Positions 43,894-51,773 of a stretch of 64,000 bases of DNA are shown here, one piece after another. Origin of the DNA: Firmicutes bacterium UBA5493. GTDB lineage: Bacteria; Bacillota; Limnochordia; Darwinibacteriales; Darwinibacteriaceae. The notes beneath the pieces are model-generated. The model ran no database searches, had not been told where the DNA came from, and saw nothing but the letters and a program-made list of their open reading frames with translations. The stretch covers positions 10,025-74,024 of the forward strand of contig DIPH01000002.1 in the NCBI GenBank assembly GCA_002424045.1. Direction: 5' to 3'. Position 1 is the stretch's first letter. Each line of letters begins with the position of its first letter. Position numbers and translations under genes: made by a program.

Positions 43894-44742
43894 CTAGTCA
43901 ATGTCCTTGATGAAACAAATGATCCGATTCGCTTCTTGGAAGCCTACCTTTGTATGAAAGTCATAACTTACTGTGTTATGCTGTTCAATATCCGACCCCA
44001 TCTGGGTGCACCCCTGACTCTGTGCCCACTTCTCGCCTCTTGCCACGAGTCTTTGGGCAATTCCCTGCTTTCTGTAGATATCCTTCACATAAATCCCTTC
44101 CACGAAGCCAACAGGGCTCGAGTCAGAGCCTTCCACATAGTCGACGCGAATCGACACATCAATAAAGCCTACACACTCTTGACCTACCCAGCACAGAAAT
44201 GCCGTTTCTCTCTTGGACTCTAGGATACCTACGAAGATCTCATACATCTCATGGAAGGTGTGATCTGGCCAGAGAAGTAACCCCAACCGAGCCCAGGGCT
44301 CAAGGTCTTCTTCGGTAGCCTCTACGATATCCAAGATCGTCTCCTTCACCTTCTTAAGCAGGAAAGGTTGAATTTTTGGATAGGTAAGTTCTAAAGGTAG
44401 TTCTTCTTGCAATAAAACCTCTGCGATTTCCGATTCGGGCAGCGTTCCTAGTCTTCTTATGTATGCGTAGAACAACCGTCCATAGCTAGTGTCATCACGA
44501 GTGACCGAGTAATCACAGATTTCCCTGAGCTCATAATCTAGAGCGCCAGTCTCCTCGTAAAGCTCACGCCGGGCTGTCTGAAAAATGGATTCACCTTGTT
44601 CTTTCCGGCCCCCTGGAATCTCCCAGGTACTCCTCGTTTTCTGCCGAACAAAGACCCACTCGCCTCCATACTGAGCCGCGATGACTGCATATCTCATCTC
44701 ATTTTCATCAACATCCCCTACGGGATAGAAACGTATATCCAA
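43894..44742 (-). CDS. Nudix hydrolase fused to an AAC(6')-like GNAT acetyltransferase
   Basis: About 282 residues from TTG 44742, which has AAGGAG 8 bases upstream (a GTG at 44751 overlaps that site). Residues 1 to about 130 form a Nudix domain, PGGRKEQGESIFQTARRELYEE being the Nudix box, similar to YtkD-type NTP pyrophosphatases. Residues about 140-282 resemble aminoglycoside 6'-N-acetyltransferases: LLLWPDH, DYVEGSDSSPVGFVEGIYV, YRKQGIAQRLVARGEKWA, SDIEQHN and a terminal GFQEANRIICFIK. Both domains look intact. Two nearby genes may have fused. The acetyl acceptor is unknown, and resistance should not be assumed. Confidence 0.82.
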   Translation of the reverse strand: MDIRFYPVGDVDENEMRYAVIAAQYGGEWVFVRQKTRSTWEIPGGRKEQGESIFQTARRELYEETGALDYELREICDYSVTRDDTSYGRLFYAYIRRLGTLPESEIAEVLLQEELPLELTYPKIQPFLLKKVKETILDIVEATEEDLEPWARLGLLLWPDHTFHEMYEIFVGILESKRETAFLCWVGQECVGFIDVSIRVDYVEGSDSSPVGFVEGIYVKDIYRKQGIAQRLVARGEKWAQSQGCTQMGSDIEQHNTVSYDFHTKVGFQEANRIICFIKDID

Positions 44743-44773
44743 GATACCCACTCCTTATCGACCTCGAATCCAT

Positions 44774-44956
44774 TCATTTCTTCCGAATGGGATGCCTGAT
44801 AACAGTCCTATACTTTTCAGGCTGGACCTTCCCTGGATCAGATAGATAGATCTCATGGTGCATTCTCGTGTCCGAAAAGTCGTTCTCGTATCCTTGCTCC
44901 TCTATGGTACTTGTCCATCTCGGCGGTCTGTACTCTTTCTTGTAATCAAAAGCCAT
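44774..44956 (-). pseudogene. GyrI-like protein remnant with internal deletion
   Basis: ATG 44956 follows GGAGGT. The 60 residues begin MAFDYKKEY, the N-terminus of the roughly 200-residue GyrI-like small-molecule-binding proteins, and end HHEIYLSDPGKVQPEKYRTVIRHPIRKK in pieces, which is their C-terminus. The 140-150 central residues that form the ligand-binding fold are absent, while the frame stays open. It is either a collapsed gene or, less likely, a miniaturised protein still translated from a good ribosome site. Confidence 0.7.
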
Positions 44957-45035
44957 GTTTCTTACCTCCATTGCGTATATTATTAAGAAGTCTTTGATAC
45001 AGAATGTCATTCCTGAAGGAAGGAGAGCTGCTGCT

Positions 45036-45524
45036 ATGAACACTAGTAAGATGATTATCCTTGTGGGTCTCATCATGTCCTTGGCATTAGTCACATCGTC
45101 CATGACCAAGACGAAAGACCCTGCTCCGCAAAGGGAGTCAGAGCCCGCACATGTGATCATGAATAGGGCCGATCTACAACGGGATACTCGGCTCACAGCA
45201 TGGTTTGAGCAAAACCACCGCACTCGGGGGATCTATACGATAGAAATCGAAGACGATACCTACGCTCTATTATGTGCTGGCGCAAAGCCTACAGGAGGGT
45301 TCGGGCTAAAACTTGAGAGCATAGTTTTGACCGGACCAGAAGCACTTCTTATTACGGCCGAGCTTACATCACCCAACCCGGGCGATATGGTGACCATGGC
45401 CTTCACCTATCCGAACATCGTCTTGAAATTTCCCAATCGGACGTTTGAAAAGATTGACATGGCTCTGAATGAACCAGATCAACCTGGTGATCTAATTCAA
45501 CCAAGAATCAAAATTGAAGAGTAA
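45036..45524 (+). CDS. PrcB-like domain secreted or membrane-anchored protein
   Basis: 162 residues from ATG 45036, with AAGGAAGGAGAG upstream. An N-terminal hydrophobic segment (about residues 5-20) is an uncleaved anchor or signal peptide. The C-terminal half, CAGAKPTGGFGLKLESIVLTGP then LTSPNPGDMV and YPNIVLKFP, follows the pattern of the PrcB C-terminal domain found in proteins associated with surface proteases. No lipobox. The biochemical role is unknown. Confidence 0.7.
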   Translation: MNTSKMIILVGLIMSLALVTSSMTKTKDPAPQRESEPAHVIMNRADLQRDTRLTAWFEQNHRTRGIYTIEIEDDTYALLCAGAKPTGGFGLKLESIVLTGPEALLITAELTSPNPGDMVTMAFTYPNIVLKFPNRTFEKIDMALNEPDQPGDLIQPRIKIEE

Positions 45525-45539
45525 ACCATAACTTCAGCC

Positions 45540-46760
45540 TCACAGTAATGCTCCAATACGATCGCTCATAGGTGGATGGGAATAGTACAAGCGCACCGAC
45601 AGAGGATGGGGATTTAGGTTCACAAGGTTCTCCCTGGACAGTGCCTTTAAGGCTGAGATCATCCAGCGAGCATCAGTCTGTTCGGAGGCAAATGCATCCG
45701 CGTTGTATTCGTCTTGCCGTGAAAGCATGTTGAGGGGAATGCCAAGCAAGAGCGAAATCGGCTCCAGCAAAATCGAAAAAAGAATGAATCCAAAGCCGAA
45801 GTGAACCCCGGGGAAACCAAAGGCAGTGAAGAAGCCTGGCGTTTGTAGAATCAACCCAATTCCCACGGCGTACAAAGCCATCACTGCTATCTGCCGGGCC
45901 AAAAGACGCCAGGTATCCTTATGTACGGCATGACCGAGTTCATGGGCGAGTACTGCGAGAATCTCATCGTCGGACATTCGCTCAAGTAAGGTGTCAAACA
46001 AGATCACTTCCCGAGTCTTGCCGATGCCGGCAAAAGCGGCATTGGATTTGGTGGAGCGCTTCGAGGCATCCATAACGAAGATCGCTTTCACGTTAAAGCC
46101 CAGCGCAGATCCAAGCTCTTCAATGCGCGTACGTAGCTCTCCTTCGGGTAGTGGAGTAAACTTGTTAAACAGCCGCATAAGCCATTTCCCGATAAAGGCA
46201 ACAGTGAGGACCATAATCACAGCAAGGATAGCCCAGGTGACAAAAGCAAACATCCAGAGATTGTCCACGAATCGAAGGGAGAGAGCATGGATACCCCCAA
46301 GGAGCAATCCCCCAACAGCCAGCGTCACTACATAACTGACAACTGCATCGCGGATAAATATTGTCTTGGTCGTGCGATTAAACCCATAGCGTTCTTCGAT
46401 AGAAAATGTTCTATACAGTCCAAAAGGAATACCCAAGCACACCATGAAAGTTTGATAGATACCTAGAAAGATGAGTGACTGCAAAATGGCATGTGTAACC
46501 CACGTAGAGACCCACCGCGCAAGAATGGCGAAGGGACCTAAGAGAAGTATAAACAAAACTATAAGGCTAAAGCCCTGTTGTATCAAGTTAAACCTATGTC
46601 CTTCCAAGGAATAGGCTAACCATTTATTATAACGCTTCTTATCATAGACACCTATCACATTCTTAGGGATGGGTTTACGGCTGTGTTTCTGATTCAGTAT
46701 TGCAACCACTGTCTCAAATACATAAACGGCAACGAGAAAACCAAGGACCAGCCAGCGCAT
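45540..46760 (-). CDS. M48 family integral-membrane metalloprotease (Ste24/CAAX-protease-like)
   Basis: 406 residues from ATG 46760 behind AGGTGG; the frame extends upstream only through the neighbouring gene. The N-terminal M48_N region has several membrane helices (about 1-20, 65-90, 100-125, 150-175, 180-210). The catalytic domain has HELGHAVHKD (His273, Glu274, His277) and a downstream DEYNADAFASE providing the third ligand. It probably acts in membrane-protein quality control; bacteria lack the prenylated substrates of yeast Ste24. It converges on the PrcB-like gene. Confidence 0.9.
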   Translation of the reverse strand: MRWLVLGFLVAVYVFETVVAILNQKHSRKPIPKNVIGVYDKKRYNKWLAYSLEGHRFNLIQQGFSLIVLFILLLGPFAILARWVSTWVTHAILQSLIFLGIYQTFMVCLGIPFGLYRTFSIEERYGFNRTTKTIFIRDAVVSYVVTLAVGGLLLGGIHALSLRFVDNLWMFAFVTWAILAVIMVLTVAFIGKWLMRLFNKFTPLPEGELRTRIEELGSALGFNVKAIFVMDASKRSTKSNAAFAGIGKTREVILFDTLLERMSDDEILAVLAHELGHAVHKDTWRLLARQIAVMALYAVGIGLILQTPGFFTAFGFPGVHFGFGFILFSILLEPISLLLGIPLNMLSRQDEYNADAFASEQTDARWMISALKALSRENLVNLNPHPLSVRLYYSHPPMSDRIGALL

Positions 46761-46776
46761 TGCACCACCTCGCAAT

Positions 46777-47214
46777 CTAGAATTTCTTCTTTTTTCGGTA
46801 CATGATTTCGCCCGTTCGTTTGTAACCCAAGTATTCATAGAATGCCTGAGCAGACCGATTATCATCACCGGTGAACAGCTGAAATCCGGCAAGGTTTGCT
46901 TGAGAGAAATGCTCTTCCGTCTTCTTTAGAAGCTCCGTTCCCACGCCTTGCCTCCGATACTCTTCATCAATGAAAAACTCCGTGATCTCCGCATAATGGC
47001 GGTCATAACACATGGATTTAAATACCTGCACGCAACAAAACCCCGCTGCAGTATCGTCGCATTTAACGAGAAAGACAGTCTCCTGCGTATTTGTTTCGAG
47101 GGATTCTCTTACCAGTTCGAGGGAAGTGCAGCCAGTGCCATTGAATCGTTCGTTTAGCCTAAGCAAAACCTCCGCATCTTCCACAGTTGCTTGATGTACC
47201 TGGATACCCATCAT
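46777..47214 (-). CDS. GNAT-family N-acetyltransferase
   Basis: 145 residues. The acetyl-CoA loop RRQGVGTELLKKTEEHF and the C-terminal NRSAQAFYEYLGYKRTG are typical. AAGGAATCA precedes tandem ATGs at 47214. It overlaps the stop of the zinc-ribbon gene and lies 16 bases before the M48 gene, so the three may be one transcript. Acceptor unknown. Confidence 0.88.
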   Translation of the reverse strand: MMGIQVHQATVEDAEVLLRLNERFNGTGCTSLELVRESLETNTQETVFLVKCDDTAAGFCCVQVFKSMCYDRHYAEITEFFIDEEYRRQGVGTELLKKTEEHFSQANLAGFQLFTGDDNRSAQAFYEYLGYKRTGEIMYRKKKKF

Positions 47215-47438
47215 TGATTCCTTACGGGGCGGAAGTGTCTGGAGTTCCTGACCTTATCCAAGTCTTCTTCTTTGACGAACCAGTGCACAAAACCACACAT
47301 GGCACAGACCACCACTCGAAATCTAGCGGGCCGAAAGCTCCCGGTCCCAGGTAGTAGGTCCGGACCATAGCCTCCTCTGGACGATGTTTCAGCTTCCAAC
47401 AGATTATTCTGTCCGCAGGCTTGACACTCTTTGATCAT
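47211..47438 (-). CDS. small zinc-ribbon-type protein
   Basis: 75 residues with CQAC near the N-terminus and CAMC near residue 46, a four-cysteine zinc-ribbon spacing, and a conserved-looking GFVHWFV after the second pair. It overlaps both neighbours by about 4 bases (start inside the end of the toroid-type gene, stop inside the start of the acetyltransferase). The family is not recognised by name. It may bind nucleic acid or protein; that is only a guess from the ribbon. Confidence 0.72.
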   Translation of the reverse strand: MIKECQACGQNNLLEAETSSRGGYGPDLLPGTGSFRPARFRVVVCAMCGFVHWFVKEEDLDKVRNSRHFRPVRNQ

Positions 47439-48354
47439 GATAAATCCTCCCTAAAGGCCTTCAGAATCTTATAACGTTCCACCGCCAAAATGCCTTGCCA
47501 ATACCGACTGGCCACAGCAAACACCTCAGAGTACTGTCCCCAGTTCCAGGATATGTTCCAAATGCCTTCATCAGTCCTTTGATCCAAGTAGAATCGAAGG
47601 TTCTGATGTACAAGCTCCTTCAACTGTGGATACAGGGGATCCTCTGGGCCCTGGATGAAGTCCAAGGGCAAAGGCTTGTACCCCGTGCCCCAATTCGAAA
47701 CATCCCTGTCGATAACATCCTTGGTCAGGTCTTGTACCTTGCTTTCCACTTCAGCAAATGCGTACTCCATCTGAGCGTCAAAGCGTTCTTTGTGGGTCGT
47801 CAAGAGACTTAAGCACTTCCGGTAGTTGTTTAGCTCATGGCGGTCCATGCTCGTTGCCTGCATGACCCGACGCAAGGCAAAGGCCAGCGATTCCCAACCA
47901 AGGAGGGTTCCGCCACTTTCCGTTGGCGACCAATGGATCAAAAAGGCAGCCAACTCCACACTAGGATTAAACATCCAGCCTGCCTGGGCATTCTCCTCAA
48001 AATGCCACCATGGTGCGTGGGGATAGCAATTGTTTTTAGGCAAGACAGACGGCCACATTCCAGGCCCGATTTGGGGTGTATGAACCAAGTAGGATAAGAG
48101 TCCTTGTACGACCGGTTCCTCTTGCGAAGCTCCGACTTCCACCAAGATCTGACCCGCCGTCCAGGTAGCCATGGGCGACGAGTCAGGAAGCCAAAAATCT
48201 GGCTCCAAACCATGTCCAAAACCGCCGTCTTCGTTTTGGAAAGCGTGTAAATAGTGTATTACTTTATCTTAGAACCCTGCTCAAAAAGAAACTCCCAGCG
48301 GGCGTTCTCCAGTGGGCGCCCGTATCGTCTTAACCACGTCTTGGCCCTGTTCAT
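47435..48354 (-). pseudogene. alpha/alpha-toroid (prenyltransferase/squalene-cyclase-like) protein with a frameshift
   Basis: A good start, ATG 48354 with GGGAGG 6 bases upstream, encodes MNRAKTWLRRYGRPLENARW and then stops at a TAA near 48260. In the overlapping frame the sequence continues VIHYLHAFQNEDGGFGHGLEPDFW and is open to 47435. Adding one A to the AAA run (TTT at 48263-48265 on the plus strand) joins both parts into a protein of about 306 residues. QNEDGGFG is a QW-like repeat of alpha/alpha toroids. The protein lacks a recognisable terpene-cyclase DxDD motif, so it is not clearly an enzyme of that class. It is either a recent mutation, a phase-variable slip site or a sequencing error. 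Confidence 0.7.
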
Positions 48355-48372
48355 CCCTGTCCTCCCATCTAT

Positions 48373-48993
48373 CTACCCTACCCTGACAACAACCCTCACC
48401 GGAGAACCTTCCGCGCAGATCCTCAAAGGAAAGGCCATAACCTCAAAGTGACTAAGATTCGCAAGTTCTGCTAAGTTGGTGAGATTCTCGATGATTGGAA
48501 TCCCCGCGCTAAGAAGTTTTTTATGGACTACAAAAGGCATGCTATCTGGTGAAGGAAAATCTAGGCCCAGCAATTTGATGCCTCTTGTAACCAGAAAGTC
48601 TGCAAGTTCTTCATTCAAAACGGGATGTCGCTCGTAGTATTCTTTTGTTCCGTACCGTTTACTATGATCTGTCCACAATAAAACAATATCGTCGGCCTCA
48701 ACCAACGAGGCATACTCAGGCTCATAACCCACTACTACCTCGCCTCTTACATCGATAAGGCATCCTCTACCCATAAAGGTCTCTAGGGGGAGGTCTCGAA
48801 CCATGGCTCCCTCTACCACAAAATGTAAGGGGGCATCGAGGTGGGTGCCGGCATGAAGACCTGTATTCAATAGGAAGGACGTGTACCCATCCCTTTCCAC
48901 ACTCCCAGTCTGCACCAGACGACACGGTTCATCACCAGGATACGCAGGTGTCTGATCTTGTAGTAAATGACTAAGGTCAATCAGTTTTGGCAC
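48373..48993 (-). CDS. cyclase-family (kynurenine-formamidase-like) hydrolase
   Basis: 206 residues from GTG 48993, with GAGGAGGGGG upstream; MPKLIDLSHLLQDQTPAYPGD is the usual N-terminus. HAGTHLDAPLHF is the metal-binding motif of the cyclase family, and LLGLDFPSPD is conserved. Members hydrolyse N-formylkynurenine or related amides and lactones. No other kynurenine genes are near, so the substrate is open. It starts 4 bases after the HAD gene. Confidence 0.87.
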   Translation of the reverse strand: MPKLIDLSHLLQDQTPAYPGDEPCRLVQTGSVERDGYTSFLLNTGLHAGTHLDAPLHFVVEGAMVRDLPLETFMGRGCLIDVRGEVVVGYEPEYASLVEADDIVLLWTDHSKRYGTKEYYERHPVLNEELADFLVTRGIKLLGLDFPSPDSMPFVVHKKLLSAGIPIIENLTNLAELANLSHFEVMAFPLRICAEGSPVRVVVRVG

Positions 48994-48997
48994 AGCA

Positions 48998-49711
48998 TCA
49001 CCCCCTCCTCGGTAGTTTTTGAAGATATTGAAGCATTTGTTGACGGTCGCCCTGTGGAAGGCTGGAATAGTCTTCATCGGTGGAGTTGATTAGATCATCT
49101 GTCACCAAGAACACGTCCATGCCAAGCTGGGCTACGGAAATATCTTCCCGGACGTCATTGCCAACCATCAGACATTCTTCGGGTCCGGCGTCAATGCTTC
49201 TTAGGATCTCCCGGTAATAATCCAAATTGGGTTTGGCGAAGGTAGAGTTCTCATAGGTTGTAATCCATGAGAAATCCTGGGGGTCAAGACCCGCCCAACG
49301 CATACGCTCCAGCGTAGCCACCCTCGGAAACACCGGGTTGGTAGCTAACACAATCCCATAGCCCTTCTCCTTTAGAACTTGAATTGCTTCATTAGCAAGG
49401 GGTGTTGGGCTCGTGCTTTCCGCTACCTTGGCAAACTCATTGTGGTAGAAATTCTCAAAGGCCTCAGTGTGTTTATCCCTCTCACCACCGTACGTGCCCA
49501 TAAAGAGCTCCCAAAAACGCTCCTCATTGGTCATGGTTCCATCATTGGCTACCATAACCTCAAAACCAGTTAGGACGATCTGTACTAGTTCTTGTGCCCC
49601 ATAACCCAACTCGGCGCCCTTCGCCCCCAATTCTGTAAGATATCTTTTTACAAACACTTCCTGATCCATAGGGAGCAACGTCCCGTCGAGGTCGAATAAT
49701 ACGGCCTTCAC
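48998..49711 (-). CDS. HAD-superfamily hydrolase
   Basis: 237 residues from GTG 49711 behind AGGAGG. FDLDGTLLP (motif I, nucleophile Asp), LATNP (motif II), KPN (motif III) and VGNDVREDI (motif IV) are all intact. An alpha-helical cap lies between motifs I and II. It is likely a small-molecule phosphatase with unknown substrate, co-transcribed with the cyclase-family gene. Confidence 0.9.
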   Translation of the reverse strand: MKAVLFDLDGTLLPMDQEVFVKRYLTELGAKGAELGYGAQELVQIVLTGFEVMVANDGTMTNEERFWELFMGTYGGERDKHTEAFENFYHNEFAKVAESTSPTPLANEAIQVLKEKGYGIVLATNPVFPRVATLERMRWAGLDPQDFSWITTYENSTFAKPNLDYYREILRSIDAGPEECLMVGNDVREDISVAQLGMDVFLVTDDLINSTDEDYSSLPQGDRQQMLQYLQKLPRRG

Positions 49712-49760
49712 TCAATTCCTCCTAGCATATCTAGTATTGTATATTTCTTTACTAAACAGC

Positions 49761-49789
49761 ATTGCCTAAAGTTCTGAACATGGCTATAA
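49761..49789 (+). promoter_or_regulatory. sigma-A promoter of the acetate transporter gene
   Basis: TTGCCT - 17 bases - TATAAT, 41 bases upstream of the start codon at 49830. Confidence 0.75.
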
Positions 49790-49829
49790 TGGTCTTGCTG
49801 CAAGAACACTGTAAAAATGGAGGGACTAC

Positions 49830-50411
49830 ATGAATCAAGAAATTCGCTTACAAGATCAAACGGCAAATCCAGCCCCTTTAGGACTCTTAGGTTTTGGAAT
49901 GACCACCGTCTTATTGAACATTCACAATGCCGGTCTCTTTCCCATCAATTCAATGATCCTGGCCATGGGTATTTTTTATGGCGGCCTTGGTCAGGTTATT
50001 GCTGGAATCATGGAGTGGAAAAAGAATAATACCTTTGGCACCACAGCTTTTACCTCGTATGGTCTATTCTGGCTCTCCTTCGTTGGTCTTTCGGTCATGC
50101 CTGAAATCGGCTGGGCCGGGCAATCAAGCAGAACTGCCATGGGCTGTTATTTGTTCATGTGGGGTTTGTTTACCCTCGGTCTTTTCATGGGAACGCTACG
50201 CATTAGCAAAGCACTACAGGTAGTATTCGCTTCCCTCACGGCACTCTTTTGGCTCCTGGCCGTAGGCAACTTTACCGGGAGCGCAAGCACACTCGTCTTT
50301 GCAGGCTATGTGGGCATTTTCTGTGGATTTTCTGCCATCTATGCCGCTTTAGCTCAGGTTTTAAACGAGCTCTATGGAAGAGAGCTCTTGCCAATCGGAC
50401 CTATCAAATAA
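49830..50411 (+). CDS. satP: acetate/succinate transporter, GPR1/FUN34/SatP family
   Basis: 193 residues with the family signature NPAPLGLLGFGMTT and six membrane helices. ATGGAGGG precedes the start. It moves acetate (or succinate) across the membrane with protons. This fits an acetate-producing fermenter carrying PFOR and glycine reductase. Monocistronic, with its own promoter and terminator. Confidence 0.93.
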   Translation: MNQEIRLQDQTANPAPLGLLGFGMTTVLLNIHNAGLFPINSMILAMGIFYGGLGQVIAGIMEWKKNNTFGTTAFTSYGLFWLSFVGLSVMPEIGWAGQSSRTAMGCYLFMWGLFTLGLFMGTLRISKALQVVFASLTALFWLLAVGNFTGSASTLVFAGYVGIFCGFSAIYAALAQVLNELYGRELLPIGPIK

Positions 50412-50419
50412 CCACATCT

Positions 50420-50450
50420 GACGTCCCTCAGGGGACGTCCTTTATTTATG
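50420..50450 (+). terminator. terminator after satP
   Basis: GACGTCCC / GGGACGTC stem with a TCAG loop, followed by CTTTATTTAT. Confidence 0.85.
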
Positions 50451-51087
50451 CGGTTAAGGCTCCCTTACTGATCACCTGAGCAAATGCCTCTTCCACAGGG
50501 TACCCTTCCCTCACAGCCTCCGCAAAATAGCCCTCTTGAAAGAGCAAAGTACCAATGGCCACGCCCTCTGGACAATCCGCTCGCAGATGTCCTAAGCGCT
50601 CCTCTTGGCCAGGATGGTCTCGTTCCAACTCAAAGGCAGTAACAAGCGCGATCTGAAACACTTCGAAGCTGGGTTCCAAGAGCTCTGTTTTGATTTTCCT
50701 TCGCCGTAAGTACGGCGTGGCTGTGTTAAGCTGAAGGGAGCCAGCAACACCATCACGGGCAGCATAGTGTATGCGTCGTATATTCATCATCACAGACGCA
50801 CCAAAACACATGGGACAGGGCTCAAGGGAGGTGTAGAGGGTATACTCCCTAATCTTAGGATGATCAACTTTTTGGAGTTGACTGAGGGCGATCACTTCGG
50901 CATGGGCGAGATTTGTACCCGCCAAGGGAGAACTCGAAAATCGATCAGCAATCGCATTTTGGCCCCTAGCCACGATCTCACCCTGCTCATTACAGATAAC
51001 ACAGCCAACTGGCACTGTACCTGCACAAAAGGACGCCCAAGCGAGTCTAAATGTTTCTTTCCACATGGTTTCTAGGGTCGTCCACAT
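50446..51087 (-). CDS. cytidine/deoxycytidylate-deaminase-fold nucleoside or base deaminase
   Basis: 213 residues. The HAE motif (LAHAEVIAL) and PCPMC (SLEPCPMCFGA) form the zinc site of the deaminase fold. The arrangement is closer to guanine/tRNA-adenosine deaminases than to classical Cdd. A C-terminal extension of about 70 residues is not part of the core. The substrate is uncertain. AGGAG precedes ATG 51087. Confidence 0.85.
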   Translation of the reverse strand: MWTTLETMWKETFRLAWASFCAGTVPVGCVICNEQGEIVARGQNAIADRFSSSPLAGTNLAHAEVIALSQLQKVDHPKIREYTLYTSLEPCPMCFGASVMMNIRRIHYAARDGVAGSLQLNTATPYLRRRKIKTELLEPSFEVFQIALVTAFELERDHPGQEERLGHLRADCPEGVAIGTLLFQEGYFAEAVREGYPVEEAFAQVISKGALTA

Positions 51088-51092
51088 TACGT

Positions 51093-51632
51093 TTACTCCT
51101 CTTCCTTGCGGATTTCAATACCCAGCCACACGGCGAAAATCGCTTCCAGACAAATCATAATACCGGCCAGAATAAATACCCGCTCTTCCGGCAAATTATA
51201 GCCTGTAATCAACATGGCAAGTGGAATGATGATGGACATAATGAAGTATGCGCGGGACTGGTACAGCCACGAAAAGGGTAGCAGATGTGCTCCAAAAATC
51301 ATGGCCAAGATCATCACCATATTGGTCGGGGCCGCGGCATACGCCCACATGGCGATTAAGATGTACAAGAATTGGTTGATGGAAAAAAGGATGCCCAGAT
51401 TATTCAACGCATTGTCCTTGGCAGAGAATTCGGCCTTCAAAACTTTGGAGATTAGAAATGCCAGCGGCATCAAGGGCGCAGTACAGAAAAAGGTCAAGAG
51501 ATTTCTGGTTAAGACACTCTCCACAGGCAAGAGCCAAACCAACAATATACCTGTCCACAGTACAATAGATGCGATGATAAAGTGCAAGCCTCTCTTTGTG
51601 CGGCTCGCCAAGTCACGTCTCGTAAGATCCAT
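51093..51632 (-). CDS. membrane protein, DUF7010-like
   Basis: 179 residues from ATG 51632, with AAGGGGA 8 bases upstream. Five to six hydrophobic helices alternate with short loops (pairs near 20-60, 85-130, 130-170), and the C-terminus is acidic (RKEEE). The pattern matches what I recall of DUF7010 membrane proteins. It precedes the deaminase gene by 5 bases, so they are likely co-transcribed. Function unknown. Confidence 0.7.
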   Translation of the reverse strand: MDLTRRDLASRTKRGLHFIIASIVLWTGILLVWLLPVESVLTRNLLTFFCTAPLMPLAFLISKVLKAEFSAKDNALNNLGILFSINQFLYILIAMWAYAAAPTNMVMILAMIFGAHLLPFSWLYQSRAYFIMSIIIPLAMLITGYNLPEERVFILAGIMICLEAIFAVWLGIEIRKEEE

Positions 51633-51710
51633 GAGCAACTCCCCTTTTCATATATTTCCATTCTCAAGTATACCCCGCGGTGAACAGAAATCCTTTTGCA
51701 GGGCCATTAC

Positions 51711-51739
51711 TTTCCAAACATATTATCGTAGTGTATAAT
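51711..51739 (+). promoter_or_regulatory. promoter of the methionine gamma-lyase gene
   Basis: TTTCCA - 17 bases - TATAAT; the -10 is perfect and the -35 weak. Confidence 0.6.
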
Positions 51740-51773
51740 AGGGTTAACAAGATGTAAAAACGGAGGGGAAATG

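Noticed and set aside
43894..44330. Calling the acetyltransferase half an antibiotic-resistance gene.
   Set aside because: Similarity to AAC(6') enzymes is by motif only and the domain is fused to a Nudix hydrolase; no mobile-element context supports an acquired resistance gene.
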